64,000 bases of DNA from Petaurus breviceps papuanus (lineage: Eukaryota; Chordata; Mammalia; Diprotodontia; Petauridae). Location of the stretch: assembly GCA_028583685.1 (NCBI GenBank), contig JAMXIF010000222.1, positions 3,905,346 to 3,969,345 of the forward strand. Reading direction: 5' to 3'. A program made the position numbers and the translations under genes. Under the pieces are notes generated by a model. It was given only the letters and a program-made list of their open reading frames with translations, had not been told where the DNA came from and made no database searches. Below, piece after piece: positions 20,305 to 30,037 of this stretch. Positions within the stretch are counted from its first letter, which is position 1. Every line of letters starts with the position of its first letter.

Positions 20305-20440
20305 ACACATGAGGAGGAGGAGGAGGGGAAGGAGGAGGGGGAGAAGGGGGAGGAAGAGGAGGGGGAGGGAGAGGAGGGGGAGGAGGGGAGAAGGGGGAGG
20401 GAGAGGAGGGGATGGAGTGGGAGGAGGGGGAGGAGGCTAG
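20305..20440. repeat. GGA/GGGGGA purine tract
   Basis: About 135 bp of almost pure A/G on the + strand with many G runs; it may form G-quadruplex or triplex structures. The glutamate/glycine-rich open frame across it is a repeat artefact. Confidence 0.9.
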
Positions 20441-20977
20441 CACTGATATAATGCTTTATGGTTTACAAAATGCTTTACAAATATTATGTCATTTTATCCT
20501 CACAACAACCCTGGAAGGTAAGTGCTATTTTTATTGCCATTTTAGAGATAAAGAAACTGAGACTGAGAGAGGTTGGTCAATAAGCATTTATTAAGTGCGA
20601 ATTGTATGCCAGGCAGTGCTAGAGATTCAAAGAAAGATGAAAAAAAAAAATCCCTGACCTTGAGATTCTCACAGTCTAACGGGAGAAAGAACAAGAGAGC
20701 AAATAGGGACATAAAAGCTCTATGCAGGAAAAATAGGTGGTAACTAGCAGGGAAAGCTCTGGAATCGAAGGGGATTGGGAAAGGCTTCTTACCGAAGCTG
20801 GTCCTCAATGGAAGCCAGAGGAGTCAAGAGGTGCAGCTGAGGGGGGAGAGCCTTCCAGGCATAGGGGATGAGCCAAAGTCAGGAGGACACTGAAGAAGTA
20901 GCTTAACCTGGGTCTTACAGCTAATAAGTGCCTGAAACAGGATTTGAATTCAGGTCTGACTCTTAAATCCCATCTGT
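20435..20977 (-). mobile_element. Ther-1 SINE, antisense, split by L2-type DNA
   Basis: 'gctttatggtttacaaaatgctttacaaatattatgtc' to 'gaaactgagactgagagagg' (20442-20573) continues at 'gcttaacctgggtcttacagctaataag' to 'ggatttgaattcaggtc' (20901-20964). The intervening 20576-20895 is antisense L2 3' end ('aataagcatttattaagtgcgaattgtatgccagg'). Confidence 0.7.
20576..20895 (-). mobile_element. L2-derived insert inside Ther-1, antisense
   Basis: 'ggtcaataagcatttattaagtgc', 'ttgggaaaggcttcttaccgaag' and 'agagccttccaggcataggg' follow antisense L2 order. The two Ther-1 halves flank it neatly. Confidence 0.65.
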
Positions 20978-20988
20978 CTCTACCCACT

Positions 20989-21155
20989 GTTTTGTTTTTG
21001 CTTTTGTTTGTTTTTTGGAGAGCGATTGGGGTTAAGTGACTTGCCCAAGGTCACACGGCTAGTTTTTTTTTGTTAAGTGTCTGAGGCCAGATTTGAACTC
21101 AGGTCCTCTTGACTCCAGGGCCAGTGCTCTACTCACTGCGCCACCTGGCCACCCC
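20989..21155 (-). mobile_element. WSINE-like tRNA SINE, antisense, exact target duplication
   Basis: T-rich tail, then 'gattggggttaagtgacttgcccaaggtcacacggc', B box complement 'gatttgaactc' and head complement 'gcgccacctggccacccc'. An 11-bp duplication, CTCTACCCACT, is exact at 20978-20988 and 21156-21166. Confidence 0.9.
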
Positions 21156-21169
21156 CTCTACCCACTATT

Positions 21170-21945
21170 AAAACAGGACAGAGGAGAGTCAGCAATTTTT
21201 TCAGGACTGGGGATCCATTCATTTTAATTATCTTAGTATATGCAAAACAAATATTTGGTTGATGTTAAAGACACACCAGACACATTTGTCCCAGTTTATA
21301 AATTTGAATTGTTCTATTTCATGTATATGCATTAACACATTCAAATGGACCTTCCAGATCTTCTCCCATGATCACAGAGAGTTTTAGAATGAGTTGATTT
21401 TCACAACAGAAGGCAGAGAAAGTTTGGGAAGAGGGTGGAGCAAAGAGGAAGGGGCTGCATCCCTAAGCCCTTGGGGGCTGACTGAGGAAAGGAGGCCCCA
21501 GCGTGGACCCCTGGGGCCTCTGGGACAGGGGAGGTTGGGAGGATGTGGACTCATTGTTCCTGTTCCCTCAATGTAACTGATTTGTTCTTCAAGAAGGTGA
21601 ATCAACTCAAGCATTGCCAACCAGCCAGCGTCTGACTGGTTTGTCTCAGTATTTTATCTTTTCATTTGTTTGATTCGATTTAACTAGCCTTCCTCAACAG
21701 AAGTTACCAAAGGATTCATTTCCTTTGGCTAACGGAGCCCTGGATGAGGCCAGTAGGAATTCCAACTATCACACAAAGTTAGTGCTTGTTGATTCACTGA
21801 CTGACTCCCACCCCAATCTCCTGTTTTCTGTCAGAACCCAGGAGGCATCAGTGGGCACATTTAAGGGCAAGGAGGAAGTCCATTTGGATGGACTCCCTCT
21901 TGCCCTTAAATCTACCCTCTGACCCCACCAGGGGTGTGAGAGTCA
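21170..21945. other. No recognised gene or repeat
   Basis: Unique-looking DNA. No exon with paired splice sites is apparent. Confidence 0.4.
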
Positions 21946-22000
21946 GTCAATCAGTCAACAAGCATTTATTTTGTGTGATGCAGGGATAGCACTCTGTGTT
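21946..22000 (-). mobile_element. L2 3' end, antisense, short
   Basis: 'cagtcaatcagtcaacaagcatttattttgtgtg' is the antisense terminus. Confidence 0.55.
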
Positions 22001-22527
22001 CTAAGAACCACCTTAGAATATAGAATGCAGAGCTGAGAGGACATCCTTCCCCTTTGGAGGCTCGCTCTCATCCCTAAGAACTCAGTCCTGTTGATAGTAT
22101 CTGAGAATATCAGCAAAGGGCAGACAGATGGTGTGGAAGGTCGCAGGCACACACAGCTGCCCACAGGGCTCAGGTTGCTTTAGATGGTTTGAGTGACAAG
22201 GTGTACCCAAGCCGAGAGTGTAACCCAGAGAAGAGCACAGGAGTGTGACAACCTATGTGTCCTCATCAGTCCCCACCTGGAAGAACATTGATGTCCCAGA
22301 GAGTGACCACAGGAGGCCAACCAGAACAGGGAAGAGGGTCTCTTGGGGACACTGAGGAACAGGGGAGGGTGGTTGTCCAGAGAAGAAAGGCTTGAGGGAC
22401 GACATTCAAGTATTTGAAGGTCCATCGGGTGAAGGAGAAATCTGTATGTTCTGTGTACGTGTGTGCCTTGTCCATAAGGCTTCCAAAAGAACTGCCTTCA
22501 TTCATAGGTAGTCACATCTCCTCTGCT

Positions 22528-22740
22528 GAGAGGCAGCTCGGGGGCACGGTAGTTAGAGTATCAGACCTGGCCTCCGAACTTCCTAGCTGTGTGACTCTGG
22601 GAAAGCCATCTAACCTCTGCAGCCTCGACTTCCGACTTCTGCAAAATGGGAATAGATGTTATCATCGACTTCCCAGGGTTGTTGAAAAGATAAAATGAGA
22701 GACAATATTTGTGAAGTGCTTTGCAAATCTGATCTGAAAT
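22528..22740 (+). mobile_element. Ther-1/MIR SINE, sense
   Basis: 'gaggcagctcgggggcacgg', 'gtgtgactctgggaaagcc', 'cagggttgttgaaaagataaaatgag' and 'gtgaagtgctttgcaaa'. Confidence 0.7.
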
Positions 22741-22959
22741 ATTAAGCGATTCCCAATGGTGGTGTCATGGACCACTTCTTTCCATGTAAGAGCACAAGGA
22801 ACATGACTCCAAGGGAACAGTCCTGCCCAATCCCAGGGTCAGACCTCAGGCACCCTCTAGTCTAAGCAGCACTTACCACATCCCTACCAAGTGGTCGTCC
22901 AGCCTCAGCCTGAGAGCTTTGGAGGAGGGAGGCCCACACAAATTAGCAATTAGCGTATA

Positions 22960-23215
22960 ATCAAAGTTATTATTGATATGGTGACAAGATTTGCCAAGCA
23001 AGTCATACGTGTACTATCTCTCTTGATGTTCACAGGAACATTCAAGGGAGGGACTGTACTATTTATGCCTATTTTACAAATGAGGGAACTGAGATAGATA
23101 GGGGTTAAGTGACTTGCCTAGGGTCACACAGCTATAAGTGTCTGAGGATTTGATTTCAGGTCTTCCTGACTCCAAGTCCAGCATGGTGGACCCTGTGCCC
23201 TGCTGCCTCTCCCCA
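22960..23215 (-). mobile_element. Ther-1 SINE, antisense
   Basis: 'tttacaaatgagggaactgag', 'ggggttaagtgacttgcctagggtcacacagc' and 'caggtcttcctgactccaagtccagc'. Confidence 0.75.
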
Positions 23216-23229
23216 GGTCCCCACAGCCC

Positions 23230-23545
23230 ACTTCTCTTTGTGATGTCTCTGTTAGAGATTTTTTCCTGATATAAAACCTAAATCTGCCTCCTTTCAGCTC
23301 CCACCCATCGGTCCTGGGGCCAAGCAGAAGAAATTGAATTGCTTTTCCCCAAAAGTCCCCAAGGATTTAAATGTATCTGCCTTGCCCCCATGAGTGTTCA
23401 TTTCTCCAAGACAAATACTCTCTGCCCCTTCACTCAGTCACCATTTAACATGGACTCAAGGCCCTTGACCGCTCTGGATATCCACCATCTTATAAGCATC
23501 CTTCCTCAAGTGTGGCCCTACACTGGACGAGTCTCCCAGTTTTAG
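23230..23545 (-). mobile_element. L3/CR1 LINE, antisense
   Basis: 'ttttttcctgatataaaacctaaatctgcctcc', 'ccatcggtcctggggccaagcag' and 'ggactcaaggcccttgacc' are the antisense L3 3' region. Confidence 0.7.
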
Positions 23546-23567
23546 TCTGGCTTCTGGAAGGATGTTA

Positions 23568-23735
23568 TCACAAAGCACAGGCCCAGGTATTGGAGTCCAA
23601 ATCCCTGCTCTCCTCCTGCCAGCTAAGTGACCATGGGAAAATCCCCAGCCCCAGCATCCATTTTCTCACTCGTAGAAAAAGGAACAATAAAAACTGGCCC
23701 GAATCTGCCTCAGTGAATCACTGCTGGGGAAAAAC
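23568..23735 (+). mobile_element. MIR SINE, sense
   Basis: 'aaagcacaggcccaggtattggagtccaaatcc' and 'gccagctaagtgaccatggg'. Confidence 0.5.
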
Positions 23736-24149
23736 TTCTAAACCTTTGAGAGCTACATGAACGAGAGTGCTGCTGGCCTCCTCAGGCTGTGTCCTCCAAT
23801 GTCGTTCCCGGGGCCAGTGTTACCTTGGCAACCTCACAGCCTCCCTTTAAACTTCCTGGCCCTTCCTCTCCTGAGCTAGAGGATTACAGGCCCTAAGCAT
23901 CCTTCTCAGAGCAGGGACCGAAGGAGGGTCCCATGATTGGCCCCACAGGTGGCTTTGTCTCTCTCTCTCTGTGGCTTCCCAGGGCTACCTTTGCCTCTTT
24001 CCAGGAGTTTCCATCCCAGGCTTCAGTCTTCCGGTCTCATCACAGTTTCAGATGCAGGCTGCAGCTGACGGCTATGGGATTGAAAAAACTTAATCCCCAT
24101 GAACTAATGAGGACCCTTCCAGACTCTCCCCCCACCACAAAAAGAAGTA

Positions 24150-24375
24150 GGCAGCGTGGGGGAAGTGCAGTGGGCTTGGAGGTAAGGAGGAGCTGGGTTT
24201 GAGTCCCATGTCTGTACAACTTTGTGTAAACACTTAATCGCTTGACGTTGGTTCCCTCATCTATAAAATGGATACAATAATAGCACCCATCACCCAGGGT
24301 TCTCATAAGGCTCAGGTGAGCTCATGAAAGTCCAGTGCTTGCAAAAATTATGCCACATTCATGTGCCCTGTTGTC
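24150..24375 (+). mobile_element. Ther-1/MIR SINE, sense
   Basis: 'gtgcagtgggcttggaggtaagg', 'gggtttgagtccc' (B box), 'ctcatctataaaatggatacaataatagc' and 'gggttctcataaggctcagg'. Confidence 0.65.
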
Positions 24376-24399
24376 ATTATCAGAGCCTGGGAGGGGAAC

Positions 24400-24605
24400 T
24401 TGGTGTGTCGTACAAAGCCCCAGGCCTGGAGTCAACAAGACCCAGATTGAAATCCCACCATAGGCACTGTCTAGCTTTCTGATCCTGAGAAAATTATGTG
24501 ACCTCTCTGGGCCTCAATTTCCTCATCTGTAAAAAAAAAAAAAAGAAGAGCTTACACCCAGAAGCCTCTAAGATTCCTTCCAGCTCTGGCTCCGATGACT
24601 CCATG
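24400..24605 (+). mobile_element. MIR-family SINE with L3-like tail, sense
   Basis: 'caggcctggagtcaacaagac', 'cagattgaaatccc' (B box), 'tttcctcatctgtaaaa' and 'aagattccttccagctctgg'. Confidence 0.65.
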
Positions 24606-24799
24606 GCTCTCCAGGTCTACGTTCAAGAACAGAAGAGAGAGGCAGAAAGAAAGCCAGGCAGTGACTAGGGAGAAATAAGGCCAAGACACTGACCTTTCAG
24701 GAGTCCAGGAGGAGGCAGGAGACTGAACAGAGGCCACTGAAAGTGTTTTTCCTGGAGTTTCTGGGTTTGGAAGAAGGCTTTAGGCTGGGTCTAGGAAAG

Positions 24800-25055
24800 A
24801 TCGAGTTGATAATAGCATACAACAGCAGTGGTAATACTTAGCACTAATATAGTGCTTTAAAGTTTACAAAGTGTTTACCAGTATTTGTCACCAGTATTTT
24901 ACCCTAGGAGATAGGTGCTATTAGTGTGTCCATTTTACAGATGAGGTCATTGAGGCACAGAGAGGTTAAATTACTTGTCTAGAGTCATGCAGCTATTAAG
25001 TGTCAGAGGCTAGATTTGAAGTCAGGATCCCCTGACTCTGTCAGCAAGGTCACAT
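24800..25055 (-). mobile_element. Ther-1 SINE, antisense
   Basis: 'ttagcactaatatagtgctttaaagtttacaaag', 'cattttacagatgaggtcattgaggcacagagagg' and 'ctagatttgaagtcagg'. Confidence 0.75.
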
Positions 25056-25214
25056 ATTTTTCAGTTTTATTGTTGTAATTGTTCTTTGGCTATGAGTTGA
25101 ATTTTATGCAGTTAAGCATGTTTACTTGGATGATAGATTGACTGGCTTTTACCAGGTTCTGTCTGTGTTTTCACAGGTGGAGGTCCATAAATTTCAGCTG
25201 ATGCAGGGAAGGGG

Positions 25215-25300
25215 CAGGGCTTTCACCATGGGACTTTTCTATTTCTGTCCCCTGTGCTTTGCACGATGCTTTACACATAGCTAGACTTCATTCATTCACT
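25215..25300 (+). mobile_element. L2 3' end, sense, decayed
   Basis: 'cctgtgctttgcacgatgctttacacatagc' then ATTCATTCACTC repeats. Confidence 0.35.
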
Positions 25301-25549
25301 CACTCACTCATTGGCGAGATGTGAGCCCCGAGTGTGTCAGACTGGAGAGATTTGACCCCACTTTTAGATAAAGCACTAAAAGGATTCTGATTGGATAACC
25401 AGATCTTCACTGACCACACCCCTTAGACTGCGATGTGAGCCTGCCTCCCTTGGGACCGTGGAGACTCTGGTGCTAGCCAGGGTAACCAGCAGAAAGAGCA
25501 TCCCACATCCCAGCCCCCGGCTTTTAGGAATAGAACAGATTGGGGGCAG

Positions 25550-25566
25550 CAGCGCCCCCTGGTGTT
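25550..25566 (-). promoter_or_regulatory. Strong CTCF-like motif
   Basis: The minus strand reads ACACCAGGGGGCGCTGC, 13 of 14 against CCASYAGRKGGCRS with the full core. It lies 1.6 kb upstream of the first SLC4A5 coding exon. Binding is inferred, not shown. Confidence 0.5.
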
Positions 25567-25714
25567 TAACAAACACTTATTAAAGCATCTTTTTTTTTTT
25601 TTTTTTTGCTTGGTCCGGTCCACAGCCACAGGTTGTGAGAGTTTAGTGACATGAGGAGAGCAGACACCCAAGTGTGCAGTAGGGTATAGACCATCACCTC
25701 CCTCTGACACCACG

Positions 25715-25925
25715 GTGTCCGGGAAAGAGCACTGGGTCTGGAATAAAAGGATCTAGGTTCGAATCTTAGCTCTACTGTTAACCGACTTTGACCCAATCAC
25801 ATAAATCTCTTTGAACCTGGTTCTTCATCTGTAAAATGAGAATGATAATAATATGACCTATCTCACAGGACTGGTTGTAAGGAAAATGGTACATGGGTTT
25901 CAATTGCTGTCATTGCGGTCATTAT
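25715..25925 (+). mobile_element. Ther-1/MIR SINE, sense
   Basis: 'gaaagagcactgggtctgg', B box 'ggttcgaatcttag', 'ttcatctgtaaaatgagaatg' and 'ctcacaggactggttgtaagg'. Confidence 0.7.
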
Positions 25926-26444
25926 TAATTTGGCAGAAGCAGTCAGAATGAAGTCAAGGGGAAGAGAGACTGTCCTCATAATCCAAGGATGAGGGGTTCA
26001 AGGCTAATGAAGTGCAAATTAATATGATTCTCATTCTTCCTGCCTGTTAGTAGGGAAGCAAAGTCTTTGAGCTGCCCCCAAGCCCTCTTCTCTCCAACCT
26101 CTCCCAGGATGACCTTGGCAAAGCATCGATTCCCTGCCATTATGAGTTACGATCCAGCCTGAATGAGTAGATGGAGTGTGAAGGACAGGCGCTATAGGTG
26201 AAGTCATTAGAGAACTCATTTGTGGGCTTCCTAAAAGCCTACACAGCCCTGTTCAGACACAAACCAGAGCATGCCAAGAGATATCCTGAGTACAGCTGGT
26301 GAGCTCTGTGCCCAGAGAGCCTTGTGCTGTGGGGGACAGATAATACAAGAACTGAACAAGACAGCCTTCCCTCAGAGATGACCTTCCAGTCTCTCTGCAA
26401 AGATTGCATGTTCAGTTGATTGCATAACTATAGAATTTATACAT

Positions 26445-26635
26445 AACCTCTGGAGAAGTGGTTGAGTGGAGAGCCCGGCTTGGGAATCAGAACCCTGGTC
26501 CACAACCTGCCTCTGACTCTTAGCCTGGGATGATCCCATCTGTTTCTCTGTCCCTCAGTCTTTTCATCTAGAAAATGATGGGGTTGAACCGGATGGATTC
26601 TGAAGTCCCCTCCAATTCTCCCGTAAGGATCCCAC
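26445..26635 (+). mobile_element. MIR-family SINE, sense
   Basis: 'cggcttgggaatcagaaccctggtcc', 'tcatctagaaaatgatggggttg' and 'gaagtcccctccaattctcc'. Confidence 0.6.
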
Positions 26636-26650
26636 AAAACCATTTATTTC

Positions 26651-26955
26651 TTTTTTTTTTTTAAAGCAATAGGGGTTAAGTAACTTGCTCAAGGTTACAC
26701 AGCCAGTTATTTCTGGGTGTGGTGCTGAGTATCTGAGCCTGGATTTGATCCAGGTCATCCCGACACTGGAGCCGGTGCTCTTACTCGATGAGCCACCTGG
26801 CCGCCCCTAAGCAATTGGGGTTAAGTAACTTGCTCAAGGTTACACGGCCAGGTGTTTCTGGGTGGGTGCTAAGTGTCTGAGCCCCGGATTCGATCTCCAG
26901 GTCTTCTCAACACTGGAGCTGGTGCTCTTACTCGCTGTGCTACCTGGCCGCCCCA
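26651..26955 (-). mobile_element. Heterodimeric WSINE-like SINE, antisense
   Basis: Two tRNA-derived arms in head-to-tail order lie inside one exact 15-bp target duplication (aaaaccatttatttc at 26636-26650 and 26956-26970), so they inserted as one unit. Read on the minus strand, the left arm (26808-26955) has GATCGAATCC and CACCCACCCAGAAACACC. The right arm (26651-26807) has GATCAAATCC and CACCACACCCAGAAATAACT, then the poly-A tail. There is only one tail, at the end of the right arm. The junction reads ATTGCTTA|GGGGCGGCC. The arms carry separate B boxes. Confidence 0.9.
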
Positions 26956-27109
26956 AAAACCATTTATTTCATAAAATGGAATCCACCTGTACCACAATTT
27001 AAGCTATTCCTGTTTAACCCCTGTTGCTGGGGTTGAGAGGCTACAGTATTCAATTAATCTCTTATTAATTCTTTTCTCTCTTTTATTCTACTTGCTGCTG
27101 ACACACCAG

Positions 27110-27142
27110 TGTTGTGCCTCCAAGCCTTCCCAGTTTCCAGAC
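27110..27142 (+). other. SLC4A5: SLC4A5 5' UTR part of first coding exon
   Basis: The acceptor 'acacaccag' follows the pyrimidine-rich tract 'ttcttttctctcttttattctacttgc'. The 33-base leader before the ATG at 27143 implies at least one upstream noncoding exon. An earlier acceptor is not excluded. Confidence 0.6.
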
Positions 27143-27221
27143 ATGATGGAGAAAGAGGAGGAGGTTGGGATGGACAAGAGAAGAAACACTGACTCCAGAG
27201 GGAGGAGTGTGAAACAAGAAG
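27143..27221 (+). CDS. SLC4A5: SLC4A5 (NBCe2) coding exon 1
   Basis: Encodes the first 26 residues of the electrogenic Na+/HCO3- cotransporter NBCe2, a plasma-membrane SLC4 carrier of choroid plexus, kidney and liver. The reading begins MMEKEEEVGMDKRR. It aligns without gaps to the human start MKVKEEKAGVGKLD as I recall it, so I take the first of two tandem ATGs as the start. The peptide is charged and lies in the cytosolic N-terminal tail. The exon ends with one base of a split codon at the donor AAG|GTAAGG, phase 1, matching the acceptor at 29846. Intron 1 is 2,624 bp. The start context (ccagacATGA, purine at -3) is adequate. The short, weakly conserved peptide would be ambiguous alone; the phase match and the next exon secure it. 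Confidence 0.88.
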
Positions 27222-27654
27222 GTAAGGTCTCCTTTCAGCCCTGAGGGTGGGGGTGGGAGGCACTGGGAAACTTGCCTACAGACTGAGCCTCTCTAAGGGG
27301 ACCCAGTGTAAGAAAGTAAAGAAGAGTGATCGGGGGTCAGGAGACCAGGGCTGGGATTCCTTCTCTCCTGATTATTAACTGTTCAGAGGGCTACAGATAC
27401 AAACAAGGGCAAATGAAGCTCCGTTCTCAGGGCGCTCACAGAACAAATAAAACATGTCAATCGAAAAAGCAACTAATTCTACTGAAATAAAGATGTTATT
27501 TTTAGCCCCATCAAGTCCACACATGCCAAGAAATTTAAGTTAAATGTTAAGAACCACTGTCCTAAGGAGCGTTAGGTGGAAGGAATGAGGAAGGCAAGAA
27601 AAACAGATGTAGGAAAAAGCAGCAGCATCTTTCTCCTGTCTTAGCAAATATTGA

Positions 27655-28260
27655 GGCAGTCAGTGGCATGGTAGCACAAACACTGGACCTGGAGTCAGGA
27701 AGACCTAAGTTCAAGTCCTGCCTCCCCATAACCCAAATGCCAAATGTACATTTACCTGAAAGACCATTTTGCAGAGAACTCACACAAGGCAGGTGGCCAC
27801 ATGGAGGTCAGAAGAGGTACAAGAACACCCTCACAGTCTCTCTGAAGAACTTTAGTATCAGTTGTGAGACATTGCTAGTCACTGGCACAGGACTGCCCAG
27901 CATGGTGTGCCTACATCAAAGAAGGCACTGTGCTCTATGAGCAAAGCAGAATTGCAGCAGCACAAAGGAAATGTGAAATGTGCAAATGTTCACACAGACT
28001 ATTTGTGCCTGATCTGAGGGAGAGCCTTCCGAGCTCACATTGGTCTGTTCAGCCACGGTCAGAAATGCTAACCCAACATTGTGATGTCATGGGTCCTCTA
28101 AGAGTGTGAAAGGTCAACAACATAACAGCTGTGTGACTCTAGGAATGTCACTTTACTTCTGTCTGCCTCAGTTTCCTTAACTGTAAAATGGGGACAAAAT
28201 AAGAAAATGTCTATAGAGTCTTTGAAAATTTCAAAGGATTATGTACATGTTAGCTATTAT
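27655..28260 (+). mobile_element. Ther-1 SINE, sense, split by an RTE fragment
   Basis: 'gtggcatggtagcacaaacactggacctggagtcagg' and B box 'aagttcaagtcc' (27663-27720) resume after 28120 as 'cagctgtgtgactctagg' and 'cctcagtttccttaactgtaaaatgggg'. Confidence 0.75.
27733..28120 (+). mobile_element. RTE LINE 3' fragment, ORF2 C-terminus
   Basis: The frame reads MPNVHLPERPFCRELTQG near 27737 and later a decayed zinc-finger-like end, GRAFRAHIGLFSH, near 28015-28055. This is the ORF2 tail of RTE elements. Its 3' end 'gaaaggtcaacaacat' resembles the tail shared with antisense copies at 18472 and 45715. CATAAC flanks it at 27727-27732 and 28121-28126. Confidence 0.75.
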
Positions 28261-28264
28261 TGCT

Positions 28265-28500
28265 AATCACAGTATTGTGGATAAAGCAGGAAGATGTGGC
28301 TTCAAAGCCTGTTTCTGACACTTACTGGCTTTGTGCCTATGGTTCACCACTTATCTCTGATCCCCGCTTTCTTAATGTGAAAAATGGAAATAGCAGTCCC
28401 TGTGGTACCAACTGCCACAAGGGTATTTCAAAGTCTAGATGGGATTATGTGAATAAAGGATATTGTAAACTTTGAAGCCTTCTACAAATGTGATTGATGA
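28265..28500 (+). mobile_element. Ther-1/MIR SINE, sense
   Basis: 'gtggcttcaaagcctgtttctgacacttactggc', 'gtgaaaaatggaaatagcag' and 'aaactttgaagccttc'. Confidence 0.6.
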
Positions 28501-28589
28501 CCCTAGATTATTAGCCTACACAGATGGAGGGGCAAACATCTGGTTCCTTCGGGTCTGTGGAATCCATCCTTTGATTTCTACTCCACTCT

Positions 28590-29215
28590 GGTCCAATCCC
28601 TCATCATTTTCATGATTAGCACAGAATGGCAGAACTGAAAGGGACTTCAGGGGGTCACCACAGGGGTCCACCATGTACCCCAAGAACAATCCCTTCTCCA
28701 ACATCCCCAGAAAGTGATCATCCAGCTCCTGTTTGAGAACCACCAATGAGGGGAGGCACCACCTTCTAAAGCAGCCTTTCCCACTGTGGGCCAGCTCTGT
28801 TTGTTAAGAGTTTACATCAGTCTGAAAGCTGTCTCCAACAGCATCCACCCACTGCTCCTGGTTACGTCCTCTGGGGCCAAGCAGACACGCCTGGTCCCTC
28901 TACATATGACCACTCTTCCAATACTTAACTATCACTTGGAGGCTCCGCTGGCTCCTGGGTCTTATCCTGGCTAAACGTGTCTGTGCCCTTCCAGCATTCC
29001 TCATGTGTCATGAAGTCAAGGCTCTTCACCACCCTTGTACCACCCTTCTGAACCCTCTCAGGCTCATCCCTTCCTAAAGTGCAGAACAAAAAGACAAATG
29101 TAGTTTTGACATAAGGAACGTATTGCTGATGATTAAAGCTGGCTGTAAGGGGAACGGACTGTCTTTGAGCATGGTGGGGGATGGGTGAGGTCCCTCCAAA
29201 CAGAAGCTGATTGAG
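28590..29215 (-). mobile_element. L3/CR1 LINE 3' region, antisense
   Basis: 'atggcagaactgaaagggacttcag', 'tcctctggggccaagcagacacg', 'catgaagtcaaggctcttcaccacc' and 'cttcctaaagtgcagaac'. Confidence 0.75.
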
Positions 29216-29224
29216 CACTTTTTA

Positions 29225-29315
29225 GTTTGATGTTGAGGGGACCTTTTATCCCTGATATGGGTTGGATTGGAAGGTCTTTGAGGCCCCTGAAATAGTGTGA
29301 TTCTGTGCTACTGCA
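29225..29315 (+). mobile_element. L3-like 3' terminus, sense
   Basis: 'gggttggattggaaggtctttgaggcccctg' resembles the L3 end 'ggttggactagatgacctctgaggtccc'. Confidence 0.45.
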
Positions 29316-29319
29316 TTAA

Positions 29320-29845
29320 TACGGGATGTACATTACCATTCTGCTGCCAGAAAAGCAGGTGGAGGCCATGCCTGTGGTGGGCATTTCTTCTCCTGGTAAG
29401 AGAGATGTGCTGGTGTCTTGTGGACACAAAGACATCAGCAGTATGATTCTGACAAGGGGTGAGCTAATGGTCATGCAAGGCAGACTAACCACATTGGTCT
29501 GAATGCAGAGTACCCACAAAAACAAGATCTTTGTCTAAAAGGACAATAGATCCTGGGACAACCTAGGTGGGGCTAGGGGATGGGAAAAGAATGAGAGTGT
29601 TAACGCATGGCCCACAGAACGCCCCAAGTGCCTCTGTGGGGCTCCCCTCCAGGGCTCTTCTCCCAATGCTCTGTTCTATTGCTTATTAAAGCAGCATCCG
29701 TCCTTCAGTCAATCTGCAAGCATTACTTAAGCACACATGATATCCTGGACATACAAACGGGACGAATGAAATGTGTCTCATCTCAGCTTATATTCCAAAA
29801 CTGCGACTTCTCCTAACTTCCTCCCCTCTGCACCATGTCCTGCAG
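29320..29845. other. Intron 1 end, mostly unrecognised
   Basis: Short antisense L2 terminus near 29712-29765 ('gcaagcattacttaagcacac'). Otherwise nothing recognised before the acceptor at 29845. Confidence 0.4.
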
Positions 29846-30037
29846 ACTACCGTTCCGTCTACATTGGGGTGCCAGTTCCCAGCAACCACTGTAGAAAAAT
29901 GCTCAAGAAGCGATCCCCCTCCAGCCGGGAAAAAGCCAAGCACTTCAAGCGACCCTATGAGCACCCCACAAGGCGAGCAGAGACAGAGGAGACCAGGGCA
30001 GTCCAAGACAGCAGCACAGACGACATCAGCAAAATGC
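29846..30037 (+). CDS. SLC4A5: SLC4A5 (NBCe2) coding exon 2
   Basis: Codes residues 27-90, starting DYRSVYIGVPVPSNH and ending TDDISKM with one base of an Arg codon. The VYIGVPVP string matches the HIGLPVP of human NBCe2 and the YIGVHVP of NBCe1-B. The SSTDDIS end matches the human SSMDLIS. Between them is a basic stretch (KMLKKR, REKAKHFKR) like the basic region of NBCe1-B and NBCn1. In those relatives the equivalent tail carries autoinhibition and IRBIT binding; a like role here is inference. Acceptor 'ccatgtcctgcag', donor C|GTAAGT, phase 1 at both ends, 192 nt. An open frame continues on both sides only by chance, since the splice sites are strong and family alignment stops at them. Confidence 0.93.

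Noticed and set aside
20521-20530. Good-looking splice donor GGTAAGTGC
   Set aside because: It is part of the Ther-1 consensus (ggtaggtgctatt), not an exon end.
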